This document shows, piece by piece, positions 18,301 to 27,417 of a stretch of DNA of 58,786 nucleotides; position 1 is the stretch's first letter, and the number at the start of each line of letters is the position of its first letter. Where the stretch lies: the NCBI RefSeq assembly GCF_904846695.1, contig NZ_CAJHBR010000019.1, forward strand, positions 1-58,786, given 5' to 3'. The DNA is from Psychrobacter urativorans. GTDB taxonomy: Bacteria > Pseudomonadota > Gammaproteobacteria > Pseudomonadales > Moraxellaceae. A model generated the notes under the pieces. That model had not been told where the DNA came from. It searched no databases and worked only from the letters and a program-made list of their open reading frames with translations. The position numbers and the translations under genes are program-made.

Positions 18301-19062
18301 GGCAATACTCGGCTGTCTGGATTAATGAGGTATCATTAAATTCAGCAAATGCGGGTACTTATTGACGGCTTAGTACTAAAAAATACTAGTAACTAACTTG
18401 CAGGGTAGCTTGACTGTATATAGTGCGCCTTGATATGGCCTGTAGCTATCCGTTCAATAAATCCCATACATTACTAATAATATCTAAATAGGTAGATAAG
18501 TATAATGATGTGTAATTGGGTTACTTTACTGTTTTAAAGCCTTCAATTTGATGGCAGTAGAACTTTGATAGCTAAAGGCGGAGGTCATCCACTATATAGT
18601 ATGCATGAGATTTTAGATAAGATAGTAGATACCTTAAAGATATCTATATCAGTAGCGATAGCTAATATTTATAGCACTTCATTTTCAGCTAGTCAATTAT
18701 TTTTGCATAACTGACTACCCAATTGTTATAAATTAAGGCAATTGTTATGCCTTAACTCTTTAGGCTTATATTGTTTAAGTAACGGCTACTTTTTCTACAA
18801 GCACCCATATATCACCTTATTGTCTAATTATCCTGTGATAATGTTTTTAATACTGTCATGCTGACTAATGAATAGCACTAGCATTTTTAACTATAAAGTT
18901 ATCAAGGTGGCTAAAAATATTCTGATAATTGTTAAGGATAGCATGCACAAGTTTGACAACACCGTATGCTAGTCTATGGACCTGTTTTATAGCTGCTGTC
19001 ATTCGGCTAACTTTAGTCGTTGGGCGCATCTGCTGACACGCCTTAGGACGACGACTATTTAC
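18301..19062. other. 762-bp gap between permease and xdhA, no gene seen
   Basis: No ORF with a credible start and composition was found on either strand. The sequence is AT-rich and has no clear hairpin with a U-tract after the permease stop. It should contain the promoter of xdhABC, but I cannot pick a convincing consensus. The size is large compared with other gaps here, so it might be a decayed gene or hold an unrecognised RNA. Confidence 0.5.
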
Positions 19063-20427
19063 TCATGAATCCTGAGCATTTTGCCCTTCTTCGGGTAAGA
19101 ATAAACTTAAGATAATTGCTGTTATAGCCCCTATTGCCACAGGTGATATAAGTACATTACGCACAGCTTCAGGCAACTGAGACAATACTTCAGGCACCAT
19201 AGATACCCCAATCCCTATACCTACAGAAGTGGCGATAATCAACATATCGCGACGGTCAAGCTTAGCGCTTGCCAACACTTTAATGCCTGCAACTGCCACA
19301 GTACCAAACATAACTAAAGTTGCCCCACCAAGCACAGGTTGAGGCATAGTCTGTAATATAGCGCCAAAGATTGGGAACAGTCCAATGACAATCATAAAAG
19401 TTGCAATGTAGATACCAACATGGCGACTAGCTACTCCAGTTAAGGCAATAACTCCATTATTTTGACTAAAAGTAGTGGATGGCATACTATTTAGAGCTGC
19501 AGCAATCATAGAGTTGACCCCATCTGCTAATACGCCTCCTTGAATACGATTAAGATAAATAGGACCATTGACTGGCTGTTTAGAAATAACAGAGTTAGCC
19601 GTTAGATCCCCTGTGGTTTCTAGGGCACTAACACAATAAAGAATCACTAGGGGAATAAATGCTGCAAAATCGAATTGAAAACCAAATTTAAATGGAATTG
19701 GGATAGTAATAAATCCAACATTATTTAATGCAGAAAAATCTAGTCGACCCATAAAGAAAGCTGCAATCATGCCAAAAATTAATGCGATGACAATTGAAGA
19801 TAGCCTGAGTAGAGGATTTTTTGAGCGGTTGAATACAATCACTGAGACTAGTACTATCATACCCAAAAGTAGGTTTTGCAGACTGCCGAAGTCCGATGCA
19901 CCATAACCGCCAGCAATATCGGTCATTGCAACCTCAATCAGAGGAATACCAATTAAAATAATAATAGTACCAGTGACGACCGGAGTGAATATTCTTTTTA
20001 ATTTATGAATGAAACGGCTCAGAATAACTTCGATAAAAGCGGCGCAAAAACTAACGCCAAAAATGGTTGCCAAAATATCTTCTGACGAACCGCCCCTACC
20101 TTTAACAATCAGACCTGCTGCAATAATAGCGGTTAGAAAAGCAAAACTGGTACCTTGTAAAGACAACATCCCAGCGCCTATCGGTCCTATTTTTTTACAT
20201 TGAATATAAGTACCAATACCAGAGGATATTAAAGCACAGCTGATGAGATAAGGTACATACTCCCCTAGATCTAGAGTTCCAGCAACGATTAAGGTGGGTG
20301 TGACAATGGCAACAATGCTGGCTAGCAAATGTTGTAGAGCGGCAAAGCTGGCAGGCCAAAAGCTAGGCTTATCGTCAAGTTGATACATCAACTCGCTATT
20401 ATGTTCTGACTCTAAATATTCAGACAT
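19063..20427 (-). CDS. NCS2-family xanthine/uric acid permease
   Basis: The product is a 454-residue polytopic protein of the nucleobase-cation symporter-2 (NAT/NCS2) family, which imports purines with H+ or Na+. Family marks visible are QHLLASIVAIVTP near the start, SALETTGDLTANS in TM8, and the substrate-binding segment SQNNGVIALTGVASRHVG. About 12-14 hydrophobic segments span the length. Position beside xdhABC and guaD makes xanthine or urate the likely substrate (XanP/UacT-like); uracil is less likely. It is on the same strand as xdhA but separated by 762 bp, so it may have its own transcript. Confidence 0.9.
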   Translation of the reverse strand: MSEYLESEHNSELMYQLDDKPSFWPASFAALQHLLASIVAIVTPTLIVAGTLDLGEYVPYLISCALISSGIGTYIQCKKIGPIGAGMLSLQGTSFAFLTAIIAAGLIVKGRGGSSEDILATIFGVSFCAAFIEVILSRFIHKLKRIFTPVVTGTIIILIGIPLIEVAMTDIAGGYGASDFGSLQNLLLGMIVLVSVIVFNRSKNPLLRLSSIVIALIFGMIAAFFMGRLDFSALNNVGFITIPIPFKFGFQFDFAAFIPLVILYCVSALETTGDLTANSVISKQPVNGPIYLNRIQGGVLADGVNSMIAAALNSMPSTTFSQNNGVIALTGVASRHVGIYIATFMIVIGLFPIFGAILQTMPQPVLGGATLVMFGTVAVAGIKVLASAKLDRRDMLIIATSVGIGIGVSMVPEVLSQLPEAVRNVLISPVAIGAITAIILSLFLPEEGQNAQDS

Positions 20428-20896
20428 GAGTAATCATCCTTGATTAATATAACCGAAAGCTAATTAGTAGCTTGGGTTTATTTTTTATCCATTGTGGGTA
20501 CTACTTACTACTTACTACTTACTGTATTTTGATTTAAAAAAGCCTTTATATCATCCTGATTCAAGGTATTAATATTAAACAACAGCTGACTATTTAGTCA
20601 GTTTTTCATATCCTATCATCGTTATCATTTCCTTTGCAAGCCACAAAAAATCCTTCCTAGCATATAATATAAATATTCAATAAAAACAAAAACTTATATT
20701 AAATTAATTGACTATCATTTGACACTACAAATCAGGAATACTGTAGTGCACAAAAAAGGCCAGTAGTTATTTATCATAGATTTTCTCAATCCTGATAAAT
20801 AACTGCTGACCTTAGTTTTCCAATGCTTATAAGACTGTAAACTGCTAGCCCTAAAATGCTTGCAAAGTTAAAAATTATCTAACTAACGCTAAGCTA
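20428..20896. other. Gap between putA C-domain gene and permease
   Basis: The 469-bp gap has no gene. Near the permease start it contains a short direct repeat (CTACTTA, three copies at about 20500-20520), which may overlap the permease promoter region. At its other end is the intrinsic terminator of the putA unit (20756-20813). The remainder is AT-rich with no further structure that I can support. Confidence 0.6.
20752..20813 (-). terminator. Intrinsic terminator downstream of the putA unit
   Basis: A 21-bp inverted repeat (20756-20776 with 20793-20813, two G-U wobbles) is followed on the minus strand by a run of six T. It lies about 85 bp after the stop of the 229-residue PutA C-domain gene, so it marks the end of that two-gene transcript and insulates it from the permease. 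Confidence 0.9.
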
Positions 20897-21586
20897 TTAA
20901 GTACCCAGCTCAAGCAAAGTAGCATTACCACCAATAGCGGTAGTGTTAATAGTTCTTACCCGCTCAGTGACAAAACGGTACAGATAATCTGGGGTTAGCA
21001 TCTCTGCTAAACCGTCCATATCCGTAACGGCAATAACTTGAGTCAAAATACCATCAGTATTGGCTAATTCTTGACTAATGCTTTGTACTTCGCTAGTAAT
21101 GCCAGCCACTGCTACTTGTGACAGACGATCCATATGCAATAAAGTCACTAGCTGTGAGTCGTTAGCGATACTAATAACATCTTCGCTAATGCCTGCCTCA
21201 TAGAGCGCTTTTACTGCCTCAAGGCACATCTCTTCTTGGCTTGGGCAATGTAGAATGACTTCATTACCAGTCAATAATGCGGCAACAAGCTGGCCTAGTA
21301 TCACCAAAGCTTTTGCTGACTCACCGCCGATGACCATAGTCTTGCCACGGGCAGTCACATACAACTCATTAGACTCACCAGTAGCCCCATTCATCTGTTG
21401 TACTTCATCAAGCATAGGTGCAAAGCTTAATAAATGATTGAATAGCTTACGAGCTTTTTTGCTATCACCCGTGAGCAGAGCCAGCTTAGCAATAGCGGCT
21501 TGAAGATGAGTAGCACGATCAGTTGCCGTTAATAGACGCCAAGCTTCACAAACTTGGCCATGATCTTTTTTGAATTCAGTTGCCAT
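20897..21586 (-). CDS. Detached PutA C-terminal domain
   Basis: The 229-residue product aligns by eye with the C-terminal domain of long PutAs (the region after the P5C dehydrogenase domain): it ends with INTTAIGGNATLLELGT, matching the conserved terminal motif of E. coli PutA (VNTAAAGGNASLMTIG). In those enzymes this ALDH-like domain covers the tunnel that channels P5C/glutamate semialdehyde. Here it is a separate ORF beginning 11 nt after the putA stop, with its own AGGGA Shine-Dalgarno sequence overlapping that stop. The two lengths sum to 1321 aa, about that of E. coli PutA (1320). It therefore looks like a translated separate subunit, though a sequencing or natural frameshift should be excluded. 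Confidence 0.85.
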   Translation of the reverse strand: MATEFKKDHGQVCEAWRLLTATDRATHLQAAIAKLALLTGDSKKARKLFNHLLSFAPMLDEVQQMNGATGESNELYVTARGKTMVIGGESAKALVILGQLVAALLTGNEVILHCPSQEEMCLEAVKALYEAGISEDVISIANDSQLVTLLHMDRLSQVAVAGITSEVQSISQELANTDGILTQVIAVTDMDGLAEMLTPDYLYRFVTERVRTINTTAIGGNATLLELGT

Positions 21587-21597
21587 GTTGCTAGTCC

Positions 21598-24500
21598 CTA
21601 TGCGAGTTCTGTTTGAGTGCTAGATGAAGTATGGTTTGCAGTCTCAATAGCTGCTTGCGTATTGGCATCAGTATTAGAGTCAGTGATGACTTCAGTGATG
21701 AGACGCATCAAGCGAGGTACATAATGAGGACCGCCAGCTTTAGGGCCAGTACCTGATAAGCCGCAACCGCCGAACGGCTGGACATTCACTACTGCACCGA
21801 TCTGATTACGATTAATGTAAGTATTACCCACATAAGCACGGCGCTCTATGTGTTCAGTGATATTTTCGATGCGGCTATGGATACCTAAGGTCAGACCGAA
21901 GCCCGTAGCATTGATCGCATCAATCAACTTATCTAAATCACGAGCTTTATAGCGCAATACATGTAATATTGGCCCAAAATGCTCACCACCAATCACATCA
22001 ATACTGTTAACTTCAATGGCTGTTGGCAGTACAAAAGTAGCCTGATCTTCGCTAACCATCGAGCTAACACTCATCGGCGTCTGGGCCAAGATACTGGCTG
22101 TCGGCTCGTTTGTCATCCGTTCGATATGACGCTCAAGACTCTGCTTGGCATCAGCATCAATTACGGGGCCTACATCAGTAGAAACTTGCGTTGGGTTGCC
22201 TACTATTAGCTCTGCCATATGACCTTGCAATAGCTCGATTATGCCATCAGCGACTTCCTCTTGTACGCATAGAATACGACAAGCAGAACAACGCTGACCT
22301 GCTGACCCAAAGGCTGACAATACTGCATCCCCAACCACTTGTTCCGGCAATGCTGTTGAATCAGCAATCATAGCGTTTTGACCGCCAGTCTCAGCGATTA
22401 AGATTGGCAATTCACCATTAGCTTGCGGATGACTGTTGAGGCTTTGATTGATACGTTGAGCGGTTTGGGTTGAGCCAGTAAAGATAACCCCTGAAAGATT
22501 ATCCGCCATGGTCAAGGCAGCTCCAACTTCTCCCGCGCCCGTAACCAGTTGTAGCGCAGTAGCAGGAACACCGGCTTGATACATCAATTGTGCACCGAAG
22601 TGAGCAATCAGACTGGTTTGTTCTGCAGGCTTAGCAACAACAGTATTACCTGCTGCTAATGCTGCTACTATCTGACCGGTATAAATCGCTAATGGAAAGT
22701 TCCAAGGACTAATACAGACAAAAGTACCGCGCGCTTTATAGACTTGACGCGTCAGCTTGCCAGACAAGTCAGTGAATTCATAAGCATGAGCGTCTAGGCG
22801 CTCTGCCTCATCGGCATAGAAGCGACAGAAATCAACGGCTTCTTTGATTTCATCAATACTATCTTGAATAGTCTTGCCAGCTTCAACTTGGCATAAAGCC
22901 ATCAGCTCAGCATAATTCTCTTCAAATAAATCAGCAGTTTTGCGCAGTATATCAGCGCGCTTGCTAGCAGATACCGCTTGCCATGCTTGTTGACCGGCAA
23001 CTGCAGCATCGATAGCCTGACGAGCGATAGCGGCATTGGCATAGTACACTTCACCGGCCACCACTTCATGATTCCAAGGCGCACGTATGCTGTGCTTATC
23101 GAGATTTTCAGACGTGCCATTATTTGAGTAAGTACTAATAGCTTGACCATCAATAATAGGCGTTGCTGACCAAGTTTTTTCTAGCTGTTTATCGATAGCT
23201 GCTTTAAACAGCGTCCACTGCGATTCAATAAAGATATTAGGACCAAAACTGGCTCTACGCTCACCATAAACATCGAGTGGTAATGGAATATCTGGATTAT
23301 GCAAAGTGGCATTGCTCAGTAGCTTGTCATACGGATGCACTACTAGCTTATCAATAGGATAAGACTTGTCTAGCAGCTGATGGACGAATGAGCTATTAGC
23401 TCCGTTCTCCAGCAAGCGGCGCACTAAGTAAGGTAGCAAGTCTTTATGCGCACCAACAGGAGCATAGATACGCACAGGTATCTGATAGGTTTGCAAAATA
23501 TGATCATACAATGCATCACCCATACCATGCAGGCGCTGGAACTCAAAATCTCTGTGCGCGCTCATAGTCATCACAGTCGCTAAAGTATGCGCATTGTGAG
23601 TGGCAAACTGTGGCCAAATGAGTCCACGCAGATGATCTGATAATAAGAAGCGAGCACAAGCAAGATAGGCGGTGTCAGTACCTTCTTTACGAGTCCATAC
23701 TGGATAGCCTGACAAGCCTTTTTGCTGAGCCAGTTTAATCTCAGTATCCCAATAAGCGCCTTTAACTAAACGGATAGGAATACGGTCACCGACTTCAGTA
23801 GATAAGCTCGCTAGCCAAGCAAAAATAGCAATAGCACGTTTTGAATAGCCTTGTACTACGATACCCAAACCATCCCAACCAGCGGTTAACGGATCGCGAT
23901 ATAGTGATTCAAATAATTTTAGAGAGATCTCTAGACGATCGGCTTCTTCAGCATCGACACTAAGATCGACATTGACCTCGCGCGCCGCCTCAATAAGCAG
24001 CATACAACGCTGGCGTAACAAGCCCATAACTTGTGATTCTTGGGTAGCTTCGTAGCGTGGATGCAAGGCCGACAGCTTGATAGAAACTGAAGGTTTAGGC
24101 ATACCTTCTTTAACTTTTACATTGGCAGTGGCTTTGATAGCATGCAAATAATCATTAAAATATTTCTCGGCATCATGATGGGTGATAGCCGCTTCGCCAA
24201 GCATATCGAACGAATAGGTATAGCCTTTATCACGGTAGACTTTGCTGTTCTTATTAGCGTCTTCAATAGTCTCGCCCAATACAAACTGATGACCCATAAT
24301 ACGCATAGCTTTTTGCATAGCAGCACGAATCATCGGCTCGCCCATCTTTTTGGTCATTCTATCCAAAAATCCAGCAGCCGTAGTGCCATTATCTATGCTT
24401 ACTACCCGTCCGGTCATCATCAGACCCCAAGTCGAAGCATTGACCATCATACCGTTATCATTTTTAAGATGTTTTTTCCAATCCGCTACACTCATTTTAT

Positions 24501-24876
24501 CGCGAATAAGCGCATCGGCAGTATAATTATCAGGCACCCGAATCAAAGCTTCAGCTAGACTCATCAACAAGATACCTTCTTGGGTATCTAAGCTGTACTC
24601 TAGCAACAGTGAATCAACCATTTTGATAGCTTTACCATCGTTACGCACATACTCAACCAGTTTGCGCGTTTGGTCAGCAGAAGCTTGTCGCTCCTCATCA
24701 CTAGGTTTAGCTAAAGGCAATAACTCTGACAACCAACGCTGCTCATCGACACTATATAAAGGCGATATACGGGCGTAAAGCTCTGCTGTCGACACACTAA
24801 TATACTCAGGAGCCAACATAGCTGTTGGGCTAAATAAAATAGGTTCTTGCGGGGTAAACTGTTCTACAGGATTCAT
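21598..24876 (-). CDS. putA: Bifunctional proline dehydrogenase / P5C dehydrogenase PutA (without C-terminal domain)
   Basis: PutA oxidises proline to glutamate at the membrane. The PRODH barrel spans about residues 220-500 (SIKLSALHPRYE near 266, RLVKGAYWDTE at 369-379, APVGAHKDLL near 472), with FAD- and proline-binding features. The ALDH domain spans about 590-1060 with SPWNFPLAIYTGQ at 723, the base Glu829 in AETGG and the nucleophile Cys863 in GQRCSACR. There is no N-terminal ribbon-helix-helix domain, so this protein should not repress its own gene as E. coli PutA does. The protein ends at residue 1092 after a Ser/Thr/Asn-rich linker; the usual C-terminal domain follows as a separate ORF. 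Confidence 0.95.
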   Translation of the reverse strand: MNPVEQFTPQEPILFSPTAMLAPEYISVSTAELYARISPLYSVDEQRWLSELLPLAKPSDEERQASADQTRKLVEYVRNDGKAIKMVDSLLLEYSLDTQEGILLMSLAEALIRVPDNYTADALIRDKMSVADWKKHLKNDNGMMVNASTWGLMMTGRVVSIDNGTTAAGFLDRMTKKMGEPMIRAAMQKAMRIMGHQFVLGETIEDANKNSKVYRDKGYTYSFDMLGEAAITHHDAEKYFNDYLHAIKATANVKVKEGMPKPSVSIKLSALHPRYEATQESQVMGLLRQRCMLLIEAAREVNVDLSVDAEEADRLEISLKLFESLYRDPLTAGWDGLGIVVQGYSKRAIAIFAWLASLSTEVGDRIPIRLVKGAYWDTEIKLAQQKGLSGYPVWTRKEGTDTAYLACARFLLSDHLRGLIWPQFATHNAHTLATVMTMSAHRDFEFQRLHGMGDALYDHILQTYQIPVRIYAPVGAHKDLLPYLVRRLLENGANSSFVHQLLDKSYPIDKLVVHPYDKLLSNATLHNPDIPLPLDVYGERRASFGPNIFIESQWTLFKAAIDKQLEKTWSATPIIDGQAISTYSNNGTSENLDKHSIRAPWNHEVVAGEVYYANAAIARQAIDAAVAGQQAWQAVSASKRADILRKTADLFEENYAELMALCQVEAGKTIQDSIDEIKEAVDFCRFYADEAERLDAHAYEFTDLSGKLTRQVYKARGTFVCISPWNFPLAIYTGQIVAALAAGNTVVAKPAEQTSLIAHFGAQLMYQAGVPATALQLVTGAGEVGAALTMADNLSGVIFTGSTQTAQRINQSLNSHPQANGELPILIAETGGQNAMIADSTALPEQVVGDAVLSAFGSAGQRCSACRILCVQEEVADGIIELLQGHMAELIVGNPTQVSTDVGPVIDADAKQSLERHIERMTNEPTASILAQTPMSVSSMVSEDQATFVLPTAIEVNSIDVIGGEHFGPILHVLRYKARDLDKLIDAINATGFGLTLGIHSRIENITEHIERRAYVGNTYINRNQIGAVVNVQPFGGCGLSGTGPKAGGPHYVPRLMRLITEVITDSNTDANTQAAIETANHTSSSTQTELA

Positions 24877-25505
24877 ACCAACTCCATAACTAGCGTTTAA
24901 AAAACCATAATAAATGCGACGTCCAAAATAGAAGTCTCATCACAATACCAGCAAATCCAGCATCAGCTAGATAAGGTCAAGTAGGTCGTTTGATGTTAAA
25001 CGGGCTACGTTAACAATTCAAAGGCAACAACAAACAGTTAAGCAGCATTAATGCCTTCTTCTTGTTAGTAGTGAAAGGAGCATGATAGACAGGTGATGGG
25101 AGCACTATCAATAAAGGGTAACCCTTAAAGGGCAATACTAATAAAAACTGATACTAACGCTAAAAATAGTGATAGCACTGGTTTTTATCTAAGTAATGTC
25201 CAATATAGCGCTACTTTAATGAACCCAAATCCGTCATCTTGTTTAGAACTAATTCACTGGTAAGAAAAACCTCTACGGCGTTGATTGAGGTGATGCGCTT
25301 AACGTTGCTATGTTAGCATGAAAGTTTTTTTCGAACTAACGATTTTATGCAAATTTCTATCTTAAAAACAACCACCTAACTATAGTTGTCAGTATAAGTA
25401 TAATATTCAGTGAACAAAGGTACTCAGTGGCCCTAGCGCTGCTAATTTTTATTATTAATGTCCTGACAATTGCCTATTAATTACTCAAAAATACCCCCTA
25501 TTTAA
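24877..25505. other. Upstream region of putA, no gene seen
   Basis: About 630 bp between the putA start and the terminator of the NCS2 permease hold no credible ORF. A short GGGTAACCC palindrome lies near 25117-25127. The putA promoter must be in here; since PutA lacks the DNA-binding domain, another regulator would be required, but I recognise no specific operator. Confidence 0.5.
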
Positions 25506-25544
25506 ACAAAAAAATCCTCTCAACCCATAATAGGCAAAGAGGAT
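25506..25544 (-). terminator. Intrinsic terminator downstream of the purine permease gene
   Basis: On the minus strand a 7-bp stem (atcctct/agaggat, 25514-25520 with 25538-25544) is followed by seven T. It lies about 80 nt after the permease stop, as expected for its terminator. Confidence 0.8.
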
Positions 25545-25621
25545 AATAGTAGCTAATAAAGACAGTCTTTGATTAGAAGGGTTCAGTACGACCGTATCCT
25601 AAAAACATAAATCTTAAAGAC

Positions 25622-26917
25622 TTATATAAATACAATTTTAGCCAGTAATACTGCTGTCAACAACCAGACGGGAACGCTGACTTCAGCAAACCTACCACCT
25701 AATACTTTAACCGCAGTGTAAGTAATAAACCCTAGCGCAATACCATCGGCTATAGAATACGTGAGAGGCGTGAATAACAGCACGACGACTACTGGAGCTG
25801 ACTCTGTTAAATCATGCCAATCGATATCTTTTAGAGTAGCCATCATTAATACAGCCACATAAAAGATAGCGCCAGCGGTAGCATAGCCTGGAATCATACT
25901 AGCTAGAGGGGCAAAGAAAATACTTAGTAGAAATAAAGTACCCACTACTACAGCAACTAGACCAGTACGGCCACCTGCAGCAATACCAGAACCACTTTCA
26001 ATATAACTAGTAGTCGATGAAGTACCTAGTAACGTACCTGCTACTGTCGCTGTTGAATCTGCAAGTAAGGCTTTGCCCATGTTAGGAATTTTGCCGTCTT
26101 TGCCCACTAAGCCTGCTTGAGTAGTAGTCGCGATCAAAGTCCCTGCCGTATCAAACAAATCCACGAATAAGAAAGCAAAAATAACACTGATCATACCTAC
26201 ATCAAAGGCACCAGCGATATCCAGTTGCATGAGGGTCGGTGCAATGGCTGGGGGTGCCGATATGATACCGGTAAACTCAGTATGGCCCGTTAGTAAGCTG
26301 ATTAAAGCCACTAGCAAGATACCAATAGTTACTGCCCCTGGCACCTTTTTATAAGACAGGCCAATAATGACAATAAAACCTAAAGCTGCCATTGCTGGTG
26401 AAAAGGTAGTCATATCACCTAAGCTAACCAAAGTCGCATCGTTATTGACGATTACGCCTGAAGTTTGCATCGCAATAAAGGCTAAAAACGCACCAATACC
26501 AGCGACTACGCCCTGCTTAAGGCAAGTTGGGATGGCATTAATAATTATTTCACGGATCTTAAACAGGCTTAAAAGTATGAAGATACAACCGGACAGGAAT
26601 ACCGCACCAAGCGCGGTTTGCCAAGTGTAACCCATACCTAAAACTACGCCATAAGTAAAAAAAGCATTAAGACCCATGCCGGGGGCTAAAGCCACTGGCA
26701 AGCGGGCATAAATACCCATTATAAAACAACCTATCGCTGCTGCTAGACAAGTAGCAACGAAGACCGCACCTTTATCCATGCCAGCATCTGCTAACACGTT
26801 AGGGTTGACAAAAATGATATAAGCCATCGTCAAAAACGTGGTTATACCAGCAAGAATCTCTGTTTTGATGGTGGTATTTTCGCCATTAATTCCAAAATAG
26901 CGTTCAATAGCATTCAT
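25622..26917 (-). CDS. NCS2-family adenine/guanine/hypoxanthine permease (AzgA/PbuG type)
   Basis: The polytopic product has the AzgA/PbuG signatures: ERYFGI at the start, TFLTMAYIIFVNP, APGMGLNAFFTYG, FLFVDLFDTAGTL and GTSSTTSYIESGSGIAAGGRTGL. It imports purine bases by proton symport. I place the start at 26917 (MNAIERYFGI), giving 431 aa, the normal family start and length. An in-frame upstream ATG at 26995 would add 26 residues, but that extension is encoded largely by copies of a 26-nt repeat and resembles nothing in the family. A GGAAG sequence, itself part of a repeat copy, sits about 8-12 nt before the chosen ATG. It complements the guaD/xdh purine set but is a separate transcription unit. 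Confidence 0.9.
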   Translation of the reverse strand: MNAIERYFGINGENTTIKTEILAGITTFLTMAYIIFVNPNVLADAGMDKGAVFVATCLAAAIGCFIMGIYARLPVALAPGMGLNAFFTYGVVLGMGYTWQTALGAVFLSGCIFILLSLFKIREIIINAIPTCLKQGVVAGIGAFLAFIAMQTSGVIVNNDATLVSLGDMTTFSPAMAALGFIVIIGLSYKKVPGAVTIGILLVALISLLTGHTEFTGIISAPPAIAPTLMQLDIAGAFDVGMISVIFAFLFVDLFDTAGTLIATTTQAGLVGKDGKIPNMGKALLADSTATVAGTLLGTSSTTSYIESGSGIAAGGRTGLVAVVVGTLFLLSIFFAPLASMIPGYATAGAIFYVAVLMMATLKDIDWHDLTESAPVVVVLLFTPLTYSIADGIALGFITYTAVKVLGGRFAEVSVPVWLLTAVLLAKIVFI

Positions 26918-26924
26918 AAGTATC

Positions 26925-27070
26925 GCTTCCAAATTGCGTTGATAAGTGTCTTTCGCTTCCAAATTGCGAATGTAAACGCTGCTTCCAAATTGCAACTATA
27001 GATGTCGCTTATAAACTAAGGATAAAATGACGCTTCCAAATTGCGGCTGTAGATGACGCTTCCAAATTGC
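26925..27070. repeat. Degenerate 26-nt tandem repeats, five copies of GCTTCCAAATTGC
   Basis: The 13-mer gcttccaaattgc occurs at 26925, 26955, 26981, 27032 and 27058, spaced 30, 26, 51 and 26 nt; the 51-nt step contains a decayed copy (tcgcttataaac). The fuller unit continues with about 13 nt of gRctgtagatgac. The array starts 8 nt upstream of the permease start and covers its presumed leader and promoter region. The 26-nt period does not preserve reading frame. Confidence 0.9.
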
Positions 27071-27417
27071 GACTGTAGATGGCGTTTTATACTAAGTTGA
27101 ATTATGATGCTAATCATTCAGTGACCCTAGCTTTAACTAGGACAATACTGACAACATAGAATAGAACTCATAAAAACCTCAGTAACAAAGTATAACCTTA
27201 ATTAGGAATTAATTTACAATTGAAATTCCTACAGTTACTTTGTAATTTTATAGATACAATTAGATTATTGCTAGAAACAATATTACATTTTTATTAACTT
27301 GTCATTACAAATTTCATAAAACGACTGTCCAGTATGCATTTTTAGCAGTACACTAGTGGCCTAACGCAAAAGTGCCACTGATACTGGCTTATTGTTCATT
27401 ACCCATGAGTTCTTCGT
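27071..27417. other. Intergenic region upstream of tolQ
   Basis: About 350 bp, AT-rich, between the repeat array of the divergent permease gene and tolQ. No gene is seen. It should carry the tol promoter. A short dyad, ATGAT(gcta)ATCAT at 27104-27117, is present, but it is too short to name an operator. Confidence 0.5.

Noticed and set aside
24142..24558. 138-codon plus-strand ORF inside putA
   Set aside because: It lies antisense to the well-conserved PRODH region and has His/Ile/Ser-rich composition typical of a shadow frame.
26918..26995. Extended N-terminus of the purine permease
   Set aside because: The extra 26 residues are encoded by the repeat array and are absent from the family; the start at 26917 fits the conserved ERYFGI opening.
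26925..27070. 26-nt repeats as CRISPR
   Set aside because: The conserved core is only 13 bp, the intervening 13-17 nt are related to each other rather than unique spacers, and no cas genes are nearby.
27104..27117. Fur-like dyad upstream of tolQ
   Set aside because: Only ATGAT/ATCAT arms with a 4-bp spacer match; too short and poor against the 19-bp Fur consensus.
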